Source: Caulobacter sp. BK020
Lineage (GTDB): Bacteria; Pseudomonadota; Alphaproteobacteria; Caulobacterales; Caulobacteraceae
Assembly: GCF_004342605.1 (NCBI RefSeq)
Contig: NZ_SLZL01000026.1
Location: 1-49,352 of the forward strand
Direction: 5' to 3'
Length of the DNA: 49,352 nt
Under the pieces are notes generated by a model. It did not search any database. It saw only the letters and a list, made by a program, of their open reading frames with translations, and was not told where the DNA came from. Of this stretch, positions 1 to 7,761 are shown in pieces (the first letter of the stretch is position 1; each line of letters begins with the position of its first letter). A program made the translations under genes and the position numbers.

Positions 1-99
1 CTGATCACCCCGATCGCCATGGAAGAGAAGCTGCGCTTCGCCATCCGTGAAGGCGGCCGCACCGTCGGCGCCGGCGTCGTCGCGAAAATCGTCGAATAA
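1..99 (+). CDS. tuf: Elongation factor Tu, C-terminal fragment
   Basis: Frame 1 is open from the window edge to TAA at 97-99 and encodes the last 32 residues of EF-Tu domain 3, including the characteristic [15 protein letters not shown] segment. EF-Tu is the GTPase that brings aminoacyl-tRNA to the ribosome. Only the 3' end is present, so start, promoter and upstream neighbours (usually fusA and rpsG of the str operon) cannot be seen. A strong terminator follows at once, so this transcript does not read into rpsJ, which lies about 10 kb away. Which tuf copy this is, if the genome has two, cannot be told. Confidence 0.97.
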
Positions 100-131
100 C
101 CTCGACGGTCTAGCTTCGGCTGAGACAAGCG

Positions 132-163
132 AAGGCCCCGGAGGAAACTCCGGGGCCTTTTGC
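132..163 (+). terminator. Rho-independent terminator after tuf
   Basis: A perfect 12-bp stem (132-143 with 148-159, arms AAGGCCCCGGAG and CTCCGGGGCCTT) closes a GAAA loop and runs into T-rich sequence. It begins 32 nt after the tuf stop codon. Confidence 0.92.
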
Positions 164-185
164 TTTGGGGGTCACGCACTTGGCC

Positions 186-282
186 CCACCTGCCCCCGTA
201 GGGGGCGGAGCCGCACGGCGTCAACGACAAGGCTCTTCCCCCTCTGGGGGAAGACGGTCGCGAAGCGACCCGTAGGGGGCAA
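186..282. repeat. Hairpin-rich intergenic repeat-like spacer
   Basis: The spacer between tuf and the serine hydrolase holds three small hairpins: GCCCCC/GGGGGC (192-197 with 201-206), CTTCCCCC/GGGGGAAG (235-242 with 246-253) and GGTCGC/GCGACC (256-261 with 265-270). CGTAGGGGGC occurs twice (197-206 and 271-280). The layout looks like a dispersed palindromic intergenic element, but only one full copy is in this window, so the repeat status is inferred. Confidence 0.45.
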
Positions 283-300
283 GCGGTCGTCGCCCGGGCG

Positions 301-1662
301 CTACTTGGCCGCCGCCCGCGGCGCCGTCCGGTCCTTGCCGCCCTGATGCAGCACCAGGGCCGAGGCTGGGGCGTCGCCGGCCTGGGTGAAGCTGATCCTG
401 GCGTTGACGATCCGCGCGAAGAACTCGCCCGGGGCGCTGGGATAGATCGGGACCGGTCCCTGGTTCGTGCCCTGGCTGATCAACTGGTCGCCCTGGCGGC
501 TGATGGTCAGGGTGAAGGTCGGCGACAGCACATAGTCGCCGACATAGCGGTCGAGGGTCGCCGTGGGCAGGGTGATCGCCTTGGGCGGCTGGTAGGTTCC
601 CACGCACAGCCCCGCCAGATTGTCGGCCATGCCGTTGGACGGAGCGCCCATGTAATTGGCCAGCACGATGGCGACGACGCCGTCCTTCGGGTAGCGCGCG
701 ATGCCGGTCGAGAAGCCGTTGATCCCGCCGCCGTGGCCGACTCGGGCATGGCCGCCGTCGGTGTCGATCCGCCAGCCGAACCCGTATTCGTGGCCGTAGT
801 CGGTGAACATCGCCTGGCGCGAAGCCGGGGTCAGGATCTTTCCGTCGGCCAAGGCGCGATCCCAGATCAGCAGGTCGCCGGTGGTCGAATAGAGCGAGCC
901 GGCCGCGTAGGGCAGGGTCATGTCCAGGTAATCGGCGTTCTTCCAGCCGTCCTTGGAGGGCTGATAGCCGGAAGCGCGGTGGTGCAGGATCACACCGCTG
1001 ACGTCGTAGCCGGTGTCCTTCATGCCCAGCGGCGCGAAGATGTGCTCGGTCACATAGTCGGCATAGGCCTGGCCCGAGACCTTCTCGATCACGTAGCCCA
1101 GCAGGATGTAGCCGGTGTTGTCGTAGGCGTATTTCGTGCCCGGCTCGAACTCCAGGGGCATGTCGCGGGTCAGCTTGATGATCCCGTCGGGGGTGAGCGG
1201 CTGCTTGGAGCTGGTCTCGAAGAACTTCGGCAGGCCCGTGTAGCTGGGAATGCCGGAGGTGTGGGTCAGCAGGTGCTTGAGGGTCACCTTGGCCCAGGTC
1301 GGCGGCGCGTCGGCGTAGTGTTTCGAGATCGGGTCGTCGACCGCCAGCTTGCCCTGCTCGGCCAGCTGCAGGATCGCCGTGGCGGTGAACTGCTTTGTGA
1401 TCGAGCCGAGACGGAACTTGGTGTCGGCGGTGTTGGCCACGTCCCATTCGCGGTTGGCCGCGCCGAAGCTCTCGCGCCACACCGGCGCGCCGTCCTTGGC
1501 CACCAGGATCGATCCGCTGAAGCTCTCGGCTTCCAGATACGGCTTGATCAACTCGCGCGCCTGTCTGGCGTAGTCCGGCACGGCGCAAGCGGGCGCGGCG
1601 GCCAGGGCGGGCGGGGCGGCGGCCAGCAGGCTCGCCGCGCCGAGCACTATCTTCAACTTCAT
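301..1662 (-). CDS. Secreted serine hydrolase of the beta-lactamase/penicillin-binding family
   Basis: This 453-residue protein has a signal peptide (about 1-22, cleavage after ALA). Its beta-lactamase-like fold carries the three class C/DD-peptidase motifs: S87-I-T-K90 (nucleophile and base), Y180-D-N182, and H310-G-G in place of KTG. HGG is typical of the esterase/peptidase (EstB-like) branch, so it may hydrolyse esters or D-amino-acid peptides rather than confer beta-lactam resistance. The last 90 residues look like the C-terminal domain common in this family. AGGGGA lies 7 nt before the ATG. A CGGACG/CGTCCG inverted repeat (1684-1700) sits just upstream and could be part of the leader or an operator. 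It is monocistronic; the substrate is unknown. Confidence 0.88.
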   Translation of the reverse strand: MKLKIVLGAASLLAAAPPALAAAPACAVPDYARQARELIKPYLEAESFSGSILVAKDGAPVWRESFGAANREWDVANTADTKFRLGSITKQFTATAILQLAEQGKLAVDDPISKHYADAPPTWAKVTLKHLLTHTSGIPSYTGLPKFFETSSKQPLTPDGIIKLTRDMPLEFEPGTKYAYDNTGYILLGYVIEKVSGQAYADYVTEHIFAPLGMKDTGYDVSGVILHHRASGYQPSKDGWKNADYLDMTLPYAAGSLYSTTGDLLIWDRALADGKILTPASRQAMFTDYGHEYGFGWRIDTDGGHARVGHGGGINGFSTGIARYPKDGVVAIVLANYMGAPSNGMADNLAGLCVGTYQPPKAITLPTATLDRYVGDYVLSPTFTLTISRQGDQLISQGTNQGPVPIYPSAPGEFFARIVNARISFTQAGDAPASALVLHQGGKDRTAPRAAAK

Positions 1663-1756
1663 AAGATTGATCCCCTTGCTGGCCGGACGATCGCCGTCCG
1701 CGCGCCCAGCCGCAATTTAAGGATGCGTAATCTTGGCCTGTGAAGAAGGTTTTGGT

Positions 1757-3424
1757 TCAGGCCGTCGTCACCGGTTCGGCCAGATAGGCGTGGATCGCGG
1801 CCACCACCTGGGCGCCTTCGCCGACCGCCGCCGCCACCCGCTTGACCGAGCCGGCTCGCACGTCGCCGATCGCGAACACCCCGTGGCGACTGGTCTGCAG
1901 GGACGGATGGCCCGGGGCCAGATCCTGGCCCGTGCGGACGAAGCCGTGGTTGTCCAGCTCCACCCGGCACGTGTTCAGCCAGGCGGTGTTGGGCGCGGCC
2001 CCGATGAACAGGAACAGGTGGCTGATTTCGCAGCGGCTCTCCTCGCCGGTGTCGAGGTCGCGGTGCCGGATCGCGCGCAACTGGCCGTCCTCGCCTTCCA
2101 GCGCGACGATCTCGTTGCGGGTGACGAGCTCGATATTGGGCAGGCTCTCGATGCGGTCGATCAGGTAGCGCGACATGCTGGCGTCCAGGCTCCTGCCGCG
2201 GATCACCAGCCACACCTTCTTGACCTGGCTGGCCAGGTAGACCGCCGCCTGGCCGGCCGAGTTGCCCGCCCCGACCAGCGCCACCTCCTGACCCGCGCAC
2301 AGCTTGGCCTCGAGCGGCGAAGCCCAGTAGTGGACGCTGCTGCCTTCGAACGCGTCGAGATTGGGTACGTCCAGGCGCCGGTAGCGGGCCCCGCTGGCGA
2401 TGACCACGGTCCTGGCCTGGGTGGTCTCGCCGCTGACCAGCTTCAGGTGATAGCCGCCGAGGCCCCCGTCCTTTTCGGCGTCGCCGGCGCAGTCGAGCGT
2501 CGCCACCTCGTCGGGGATGGCCAGGTTGGCGCCGAACTTCTGGGCCTGGTTGTAGGCCCGGGCCATCAGGGCCATGCCGGACACGCCGGTGGGAAAGCCC
2601 AGATAGTTCTCGATCCGGGCCGAGGCTCCGGCCTGACCGCCGAACGCCCGCGTGTCGAGCACCAGCACCGACAGGCCCTCGGAAGCGGCGTAGACGGCGG
2701 TGGCCAGGCCTGCGGGGCCCGCGCCGACCACGGCCACGTCGTAGACACGGTCCGGATCCAGGTCGCCGACCATGCCGATGCAGCGGGCCAGTTCGGCGTT
2801 GGACGGATGGCGCAGCAGTTGGCCGCCAGGGCAGAGCACGATCGGCAGTTCGGCCTCGTCGACCGAGAACCGTTCGATCAGCACCTTGGCGCAATCGACC
2901 GTGTCGGGGTCCAGGTGCTGGTAGGGATGGCCGTTGCGGCCCAGGAAGCCGGACAGGCGGATGACTTCGCCGTCAGCGGCCCGGCCGATGATCACCGGGC
3001 CGCCCGCGCCCGTCTCCAGCAGTCCGACCCGGCGCAGGATCAGGGCCCGCATGATCCGCTCGCCCAGCTCGGCCTCGGCGATCAGCACCGCGCGCAGCCG
3101 CTCGGGCTTGATCCGCAGCACCTCCAGGTCGGTCAAGGCGTGGACGTCGACCAGCGACGGGCGGCCCGACAGCTGGGCCAGTTCGCCGATGAAGGCGCCG
3201 GGGCCGTGCTCGACGATCAGGTGGGTTTCCTCCAGCGCGTCGCGGCGGGTGACCCGGGCGCTGCCCTCGAGCACCACCATGACCCCGGGCGAGACCTCGC
3301 CGGCCTTGGCCAGCACGGCGCCGGCCTTGGCGTGGGCCAGGGCGCCGAACCGGCGAAGGCGGTCGATCTCCTCCGGCTGGAGGATGGGAAACATCTGGTC
3401 GCGGCGAGTGTCGATGATGGCCAT
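1757..3424 (-). CDS. Cyclic-nucleotide-binding domain fused to thioredoxin-reductase-like flavoprotein
   Basis: This 555-residue cytoplasmic protein has three parts. Residues 10-130 form a cNMP-binding-like beta-roll (GAFIGELAQLSGRPS, 76-90). Residues 140-215 form a short glutaredoxin/thioredoxin-like linker domain. Residues 226-550 form a TrxR-type FAD/NAD(P)H oxidoreductase with the FAD motif GAGPAG (234-239), the nucleotide motif GAGNSA (385-390) and the closing FAIGD motif (517-521). The redox CxxC of thioredoxin reductases is absent: the segment that should hold CATC reads HYWASP (365-370). It therefore cannot reduce thioredoxin by the standard dithiol route. The family is annotated as a cNMP-domain thioredoxin-disulfide reductase; the real electron acceptor is unknown. 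It is transcribed divergently from fdhD-fdhF across 132 bp, which may mean shared regulation. Confidence 0.87.
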   Translation of the reverse strand: MAIIDTRRDQMFPILQPEEIDRLRRFGALAHAKAGAVLAKAGEVSPGVMVVLEGSARVTRRDALEETHLIVEHGPGAFIGELAQLSGRPSLVDVHALTDLEVLRIKPERLRAVLIAEAELGERIMRALILRRVGLLETGAGGPVIIGRAADGEVIRLSGFLGRNGHPYQHLDPDTVDCAKVLIERFSVDEAELPIVLCPGGQLLRHPSNAELARCIGMVGDLDPDRVYDVAVVGAGPAGLATAVYAASEGLSVLVLDTRAFGGQAGASARIENYLGFPTGVSGMALMARAYNQAQKFGANLAIPDEVATLDCAGDAEKDGGLGGYHLKLVSGETTQARTVVIASGARYRRLDVPNLDAFEGSSVHYWASPLEAKLCAGQEVALVGAGNSAGQAAVYLASQVKKVWLVIRGRSLDASMSRYLIDRIESLPNIELVTRNEIVALEGEDGQLRAIRHRDLDTGEESRCEISHLFLFIGAAPNTAWLNTCRVELDNHGFVRTGQDLAPGHPSLQTSRHGVFAIGDVRAGSVKRVAAAVGEGAQVVAAIHAYLAEPVTTA

Positions 3425-3556
3425 GGCCCTAGAGTGCGTCAGGATCGCCGCCGGGTCATCCGTCCTGCGCGACGGAATTTGAACGTTCCTGTCGTCTTGA
3501 ACGGAGCGAGGGCTTCAGGCTTGGAGATGCGGGCGGCGAGGCGGTAGACTCCGATC

Positions 3557-4372
3557 ATGTCGAAAGCCGCCGCCCAACGCCGCTCCGCCCTTCAGTGGCG
3601 GGTCGCGACCGGATCCCAGCCCATCGCCCGCGCCACACCCCAGGAGGTCGCCGTGGGCCTGTCGTTCGACGGCCGGCCGCACACGGTCTTGATGGCCACG
3701 CCGGACGATGTCGAAGACCTGGCCCGGGGCTTTACCTTGACCGAGGCGGTGGCTCGGGCCGAGGACATCGTGGACATTGAGGTCAGCGAGACCGACCTGG
3801 GGATCCTGGCGGACGTCCGGCTCAAGCCCGGGACGATCCAGCGCAAGGCCCGGCCGCGCACCCTGGAAGGGCGGTCCAGCTGCGGGCTATGCGGCGTGCA
3901 GCGCCTGGCCGACGCGGTGCGGCCGTTGCCGCGCCTGGAGGGCGGGGCGAAGGTTTCGCACCAGGCGGTGCAGCGGGCCGTCGACGCCCTGGACGAGGTC
4001 CAGGCCTTGGGCCGCCTGACCCGCGCCACCCATGCGGCGGCGTTCGCAGACGGCGAGGGCGCGCTGGTCTTGGTCCGCGAGGATGTGGGCCGTCACAACG
4101 CGCTGGACAAGCTGGCCGGAGCGATGGCTCGCCAGGGCCGCGACCCGTCGGGCGGCTTCGTGCTGGTCACCAGCCGCTGCTCCTTCGAGATGGTCGAGAA
4201 GACCGTGCGCATGGGCTGCTCGATCCTGGTGGCGGTCTCGGCGCCCACCGACCTGGCGATCCGCCGGGCCGAGGAGGCCGGCTTGACCCTGGCGGCCCTG
4301 GCCCGCGCCGACGGCCACGCCGTCTTCACCCATGCCGAGCGCCTGCTCGACACTGCGCCGGAGTACGCGTGA
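3557..4372 (+). CDS. fdhD: Formate dehydrogenase accessory sulfurtransferase FdhD
   Basis: This 271-residue FdhD-family protein carries the conserved CGLC pair (C109, C112) that relays sulfur from the cysteine desulfurase to the molybdenum cofactor. The family signature EDVGRHNALDK is at 175-185 and the FVLVTSRCSFEMV block at 201-213. FdhD sulfurates the Mo-bis-MGD cofactor before its insertion into formate dehydrogenases. The TGA stop overlaps the ATG of the oxidoreductase downstream by one base (TGATG), so the two are translationally coupled and FdhD very likely matures that partner. The start is the first ATG after the divergent spacer; the ribosome-binding site is weak. Confidence 0.95.
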   Translation: MSKAAAQRRSALQWRVATGSQPIARATPQEVAVGLSFDGRPHTVLMATPDDVEDLARGFTLTEAVARAEDIVDIEVSETDLGILADVRLKPGTIQRKARPRTLEGRSSCGLCGVQRLADAVRPLPRLEGGAKVSHQAVQRAVDALDEVQALGRLTRATHAAAFADGEGALVLVREDVGRHNALDKLAGAMARQGRDPSGGFVLVTSRCSFEMVEKTVRMGCSILVAVSAPTDLAIRRAEEAGLTLAALARADGHAVFTHAERLLDTAPEYA

Positions 4373-6666
4373 TGGCCGACCGTAGACCCAATGCCGGCGT
4401 TCCCGGCATCCATCGCTACGACAAGGCCGCCGGCGGCTGGGGCGCGCTGAAGGCGGTGGCCGGGGCCCTGACCGACCAGGAGACGGTGATCGAGGGCGGC
4501 AAGACCCTGCTGCGCGCCAATCAGCCGGAGGGTTTCGACTGCCCCGGTTGCGCCTGGCCCGATCCCAAGCACACATCGTCGTTCGAGTTCTGCGAGAACG
4601 GGGCCAAGGCCGTGGCCTGGGAGGCGACGTCCAAACGCGCCACGCCCGAGGCGTTCGCCGGCCACACCGTCACCGAACTGCTGACCTGGAGCGACCACGC
4701 CCTGGAGGATCTGGGCCGGCTGACCCATCCCATGGCCTATGATCGGGCGACGGATCGCTACGTTCCCATCACGTGGGACGAGGCGTTCGCGCGCGCCGCC
4801 GACGCCTTGCGCGGGCTGGAGCATCCGAACCAGGCCGAGTTCTACGCCTCGGGTCGGGCCTCGAACGAGGCGGCGTTTCTGTTCCAGCTGCTGGGCCGGC
4901 GGGTGGGAACCAACAATTTCCCCGACTGCTCGAACATGTGCCACGAGCCGACCAGCGTCGGCCTGCCGGACTCCATCGGCATGGGCAAGGGCTCGGTGAC
5001 GCTGGAGGACTTCGACCACGCCGACCTGATCCTCAGCTTCGGCCACAATCCCGGCACCAACCATCCGCGGATGATGACCACCCTGCGCGACGCCTCGCGG
5101 CGCGGGGCGACCATCCTGGCCTTCAATCCGCTGAGGGAGCGAGCGCTGGAAAAGTTCGCCGCGCCGCAGGACCCGGTCGAGATGGCGACCCTGTCCTCGA
5201 CCCCGATCGCCTCGGCCTATTACCAGGTGGCGATCGGCGGCGACGCCCTGGCGGTGCAGGGGATCATGAAGGCGGTGCTGGCCCTGGACGCCGAGAGTCA
5301 GGGAACCGTGCTGGATCGCGCCTTCATCGCCGAGCACACCGAGGGCTTCGAGGCGGTGAAGGCCGTGGTCGAGGGCCTGACCTGGGACGAGATCGAGGCC
5401 GGCTCGGGGCTGTCGCGGAGCCAGATCGAGGAGGCGGCCCGGGCCTATGCCGGCGCCAAGGCCACCATCCTCTGCTACGGCATGGGCCTGACCCAGCATC
5501 GGAACTCGTCCAGCACCGTGCAGCAGCTGGTCAACCTGCTGCTGCTGAAGGGCAATATCGGCCGGCCTGGGGCGGGGATCTGTCCGCTGCGGGGCCATTC
5601 CAACGTCCAGGGCGACCGGACGGTCGGCATCTGGGAGAAGCCCTCGGCGGCGTTCCTGGACGCCATGGACCGGGTCTTCGCCTTCAAGTCGCCGCGCGAG
5701 CACGGCCACACGGTGGTCGAGACCATCGCCGCCATGGAGGCCGGTGAAACGCGGGTGTTCTTCGGCCTGGGCGGCAATTTCGCCGTCGCCGCGCCGGACC
5801 CGACCCGGACCTTCGCGGCGATGCGCAAGGTCGGGCTGGCCGTCCACGTGGCCACCAAGCTGAACCGCACGCACCTGCTGCACGGCGCCGAGAGCCTGCT
5901 CCTGCCCTGTCTAGGCCGCACCGAAATCGACGTGCAGGCCGGGGGCCGTCAGGCGGTGACGGTCGAGGACTCCATGTCGATGGTCCATGCCTCGCGCGGC
6001 CTGAACGCCCCGGCCTCGGACCAGCTGAAGTCGGAGCCGGCCATCATCGCCGGTATCGGGGCGGCGCTGTTCGGCCCGGACGACATCATCGACTGGCTGG
6101 GGCTGGCCGCTGACTACGACAGGATCCGCGACCTGATCGAGGCCGTCTTTCCCGAGGCCTTCGCCAACTATAATGAGCGCGTGCGCCAGCCGGGCGGGTT
6201 CCGCCTGCCGGTCCCGCCGTCCGACCGGGTCTGGAAGACTCCCAGCGGCAAGGCTCAGTTCCTGGCCCACCGCCGCGACGGCCAGGACGTCCGGCGGGGC
6301 CAGGCCGACGTCCTGCTGCTGACCACCCTGCGCAGCCACGACCAGTACAACACCACCATCTATGGCCAGAACGACCGCTATCGCGGCGTGTTCGGCCGGC
6401 GCGACGTGGTGTTCGCCCATCCCGACGACATCGCCGCCAGGGGCCTGAAGGCGGGCGACCGCATCGACCTGACGGCCGCCTTCGACGACACGGGGCGACG
6501 GGCGGTGCGCGGCTTCACCCTGGTCGAGCGGGACATCCCGCGCGGCTGCCTGGCGGCCTACTATCCGGAGGCCAACGTGCTGGTGGCGCTGGAGGACCAC
6601 GACCGTCGCAGCGGCACGCCGGCCTACAAGTCGGTCCCGGTGCGGCTGGCGGCGCACGCGGGCTGA
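4372..6666 (+). CDS. FdhF/YdeP-family molybdopterin oxidoreductase
   Basis: From the ATG that overlaps the fdhD stop, the protein has 764 residues and matches the FdhF/YdeP-like alpha-subunit family of bis-MGD oxidoreductases. The N-terminus has a cysteine cluster (C57, C60, C74) that may bind one Fe-S cluster. The active-site region reads PDCSNMCHEPTS, with C186 and C190 as possible Mo ligands. There is no in-frame TGA, so selenocysteine is not used. The C-terminal molydopterin dinucleotide-binding domain starts around residue 640. No beta or gamma electron-transfer subunit lies nearby, so the redox partner is unknown. Formate is the default guess; E. coli YdeP is tied to acid resistance instead. 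The same frame stays open upstream to 3889, but that part lies inside fdhD and is not coding. Confidence 0.92.
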   Translation: MADRRPNAGVPGIHRYDKAAGGWGALKAVAGALTDQETVIEGGKTLLRANQPEGFDCPGCAWPDPKHTSSFEFCENGAKAVAWEATSKRATPEAFAGHTVTELLTWSDHALEDLGRLTHPMAYDRATDRYVPITWDEAFARAADALRGLEHPNQAEFYASGRASNEAAFLFQLLGRRVGTNNFPDCSNMCHEPTSVGLPDSIGMGKGSVTLEDFDHADLILSFGHNPGTNHPRMMTTLRDASRRGATILAFNPLRERALEKFAAPQDPVEMATLSSTPIASAYYQVAIGGDALAVQGIMKAVLALDAESQGTVLDRAFIAEHTEGFEAVKAVVEGLTWDEIEAGSGLSRSQIEEAARAYAGAKATILCYGMGLTQHRNSSSTVQQLVNLLLLKGNIGRPGAGICPLRGHSNVQGDRTVGIWEKPSAAFLDAMDRVFAFKSPREHGHTVVETIAAMEAGETRVFFGLGGNFAVAAPDPTRTFAAMRKVGLAVHVATKLNRTHLLHGAESLLLPCLGRTEIDVQAGGRQAVTVEDSMSMVHASRGLNAPASDQLKSEPAIIAGIGAALFGPDDIIDWLGLAADYDRIRDLIEAVFPEAFANYNERVRQPGGFRLPVPPSDRVWKTPSGKAQFLAHRRDGQDVRRGQADVLLLTTLRSHDQYNTTIYGQNDRYRGVFGRRDVVFAHPDDIAARGLKAGDRIDLTAAFDDTGRRAVRGFTLVERDIPRGCLAAYYPEANVLVALEDHDRRSGTPAYKSVPVRLAAHAG

Positions 6667-6700
6667 AGTCGAACGTGGCGCCGCTTCGATTGCGGCCCAA

Positions 6701-6720
6701 TCATGACAACCGGGTCATGA
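6701..6720. promoter_or_regulatory. Candidate operator, inverted repeat TCATGAC-N6-GTCATGA
   Basis: Perfect 7-bp arms (6701-6707 and 6714-6720) flank a 6-nt spacer, in the 130-bp gap between the fdhF-like gene and the DUF2807 gene. The 20-bp size and symmetry fit a dimeric regulator. There is no T-run, so it is not a terminator. The binding protein is unknown. Confidence 0.45.
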
Positions 6721-6796
6721 CCTCGAATTAAGTCGTTTCTCGATAAGGGCGCGGCTAGCTTTCCCGCAACAAACGCCTTGTTTCGAGGGAACACCG

Positions 6797-7636
6797 ATGC
6801 GCGCTTTTCTGCTCCTGGCCACCGCCGCCGCCGCCCTGGGCTTCGCCGGGGTCGCCGCCGCCGACCCGTCCGTCAAGATCAAGGACGCCGTGGCCCGGGT
6901 GGTCGTGGTGCCGGAGGCGCGCGGCGACGTGAAGGTGGAATTTCTCACCACCAACAAGAGCCTGCCGCTGGACATCCGCCGGAACGGCTCGGACGTGACG
7001 GTCGACGGCGGCCTGCGCCGGCATCGGATCAACGGTTGCAACACGGTGATGGGCAAGACCGTGGTCCATGTGCGCGGCGTCGGCGACGTGAAGTGGGATG
7101 ACATCCCGCAGATCGTGGTCCGCGTGCCGATGGACGCCGAGGTCGCGGCCGCCGGCGCGGTGTTCGGCAGCGTCGGCCGCACCGACCATCTGGAGCTCTC
7201 CAACGCCGGTTGCGGCGACTGGACCGTGGCCAACGTCAAGGGCAAGTTCGAACTGAACCAGGCCGGCTCGGGCGACACCAAGGCCGGCAGCGCCGCTTCG
7301 GCCGAGATCAACATCGCCGGCTCGGGCGACGTGAAGACCCAGGAGATCGGCGGCGACCTGGAGGTCAACATCGCCGGCTCGGGCGGCGTCACGACCGCCA
7401 GCGTCAACGGCAAGCTCGAGGCCAACATCGCCGGCTCCGGCGACGTGACCATTAATCGCGGCCGTTCGCGCTCGGTCGAGGTCAGCATCATGGGCTCGGG
7501 CGACGTCGATTTCGGCGGCGAGGCCGACGCGGTCGAAGCCCACATCGCCGGTTCGGGCGACGTGCGCATCGCCAAGGTCAACGGCCCGATCGAAAAGTCG
7601 GTCGCCGGCTCGGGCCAGGTGATCGTCGGCCGCTAG
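6797..7636 (+). CDS. Secreted DUF2807 (GIN domain) repeat protein
   Basis: This 279-residue protein has a signal peptide (about 1-22). Its second half carries eight evenly spaced turns marked by GSGD or close variants at 138, 157, 175, 194, 213, 233, 252 and 271, a period of 18-20 residues. That pattern fits a parallel beta-helix and matches DUF2807, described as a putative auto-transporter adhesin head domain. No translocator barrel or anchor is present, so it is probably periplasmic or attached to the surface by other means. AGGGAA lies 8 nt before the ATG. It is probably a single-gene unit, with the palindrome at 6701-6720 upstream. Function is not established. Confidence 0.82.
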   Translation: MRAFLLLATAAAALGFAGVAAADPSVKIKDAVARVVVVPEARGDVKVEFLTTNKSLPLDIRRNGSDVTVDGGLRRHRINGCNTVMGKTVVHVRGVGDVKWDDIPQIVVRVPMDAEVAAAGAVFGSVGRTDHLELSNAGCGDWTVANVKGKFELNQAGSGDTKAGSAASAEINIAGSGDVKTQEIGGDLEVNIAGSGGVTTASVNGKLEANIAGSGDVTINRGRSRSVEVSIMGSGDVDFGGEADAVEAHIAGSGDVRIAKVNGPIEKSVAGSGQVIVGR

Positions 7637-7659
7637 GACCCCAGCAGGCGGGCCCCGAG

Positions 7660-7695
7660 ATCCCGGACAGCCTCTGCGAGGCTTCCGGGATGACA
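7660..7695. repeat. Palindromic intergenic element ending in CCGGGATGACA
   Basis: Outer arms ATCCCGGA/TCCGGGAT (7660-7667 with 7684-7691) and inner arms AGCCTC/GAGGCT (7669-7674 with 7678-7683) make a near-perfect hairpin with a TGC loop. The 11-mer CCGGGATGACA (7685-7695) recurs at 19899-19909, with its complement at 19816-19826, so this is one member of a dispersed family. It could also slow transcription after the DUF2807 gene, but there is no T-tract. Confidence 0.7.
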
Positions 7696-7761
7696 ATAGT
7701 CTGAGTTAATGCTCTTTCTGCTCGTTCGCGGTGAGGCCGTGTTCGGATCGGGGGAAGCGGC

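Noticed and set aside
346..1743. Long plus-strand frame over the serine hydrolase
   Set aside because: Antisense to a gene with all active-site motifs. Its product is a low-complexity mix of Gly, Val, Arg and Asp, typical of a GC-rich shadow frame.
1733..3547. 604-codon plus-strand frame
   Set aside because: Shadow of the cNMP-flavoprotein gene; no domain and no ribosome-binding site.
4093..5883. 596-codon minus-strand frame
   Set aside because: Antisense to fdhD-fdhF, which carry clear motifs.
4372..6666. Selenocysteine in the formate-dehydrogenase-like enzyme
   Set aside because: No in-frame TGA; cysteines occupy the region.
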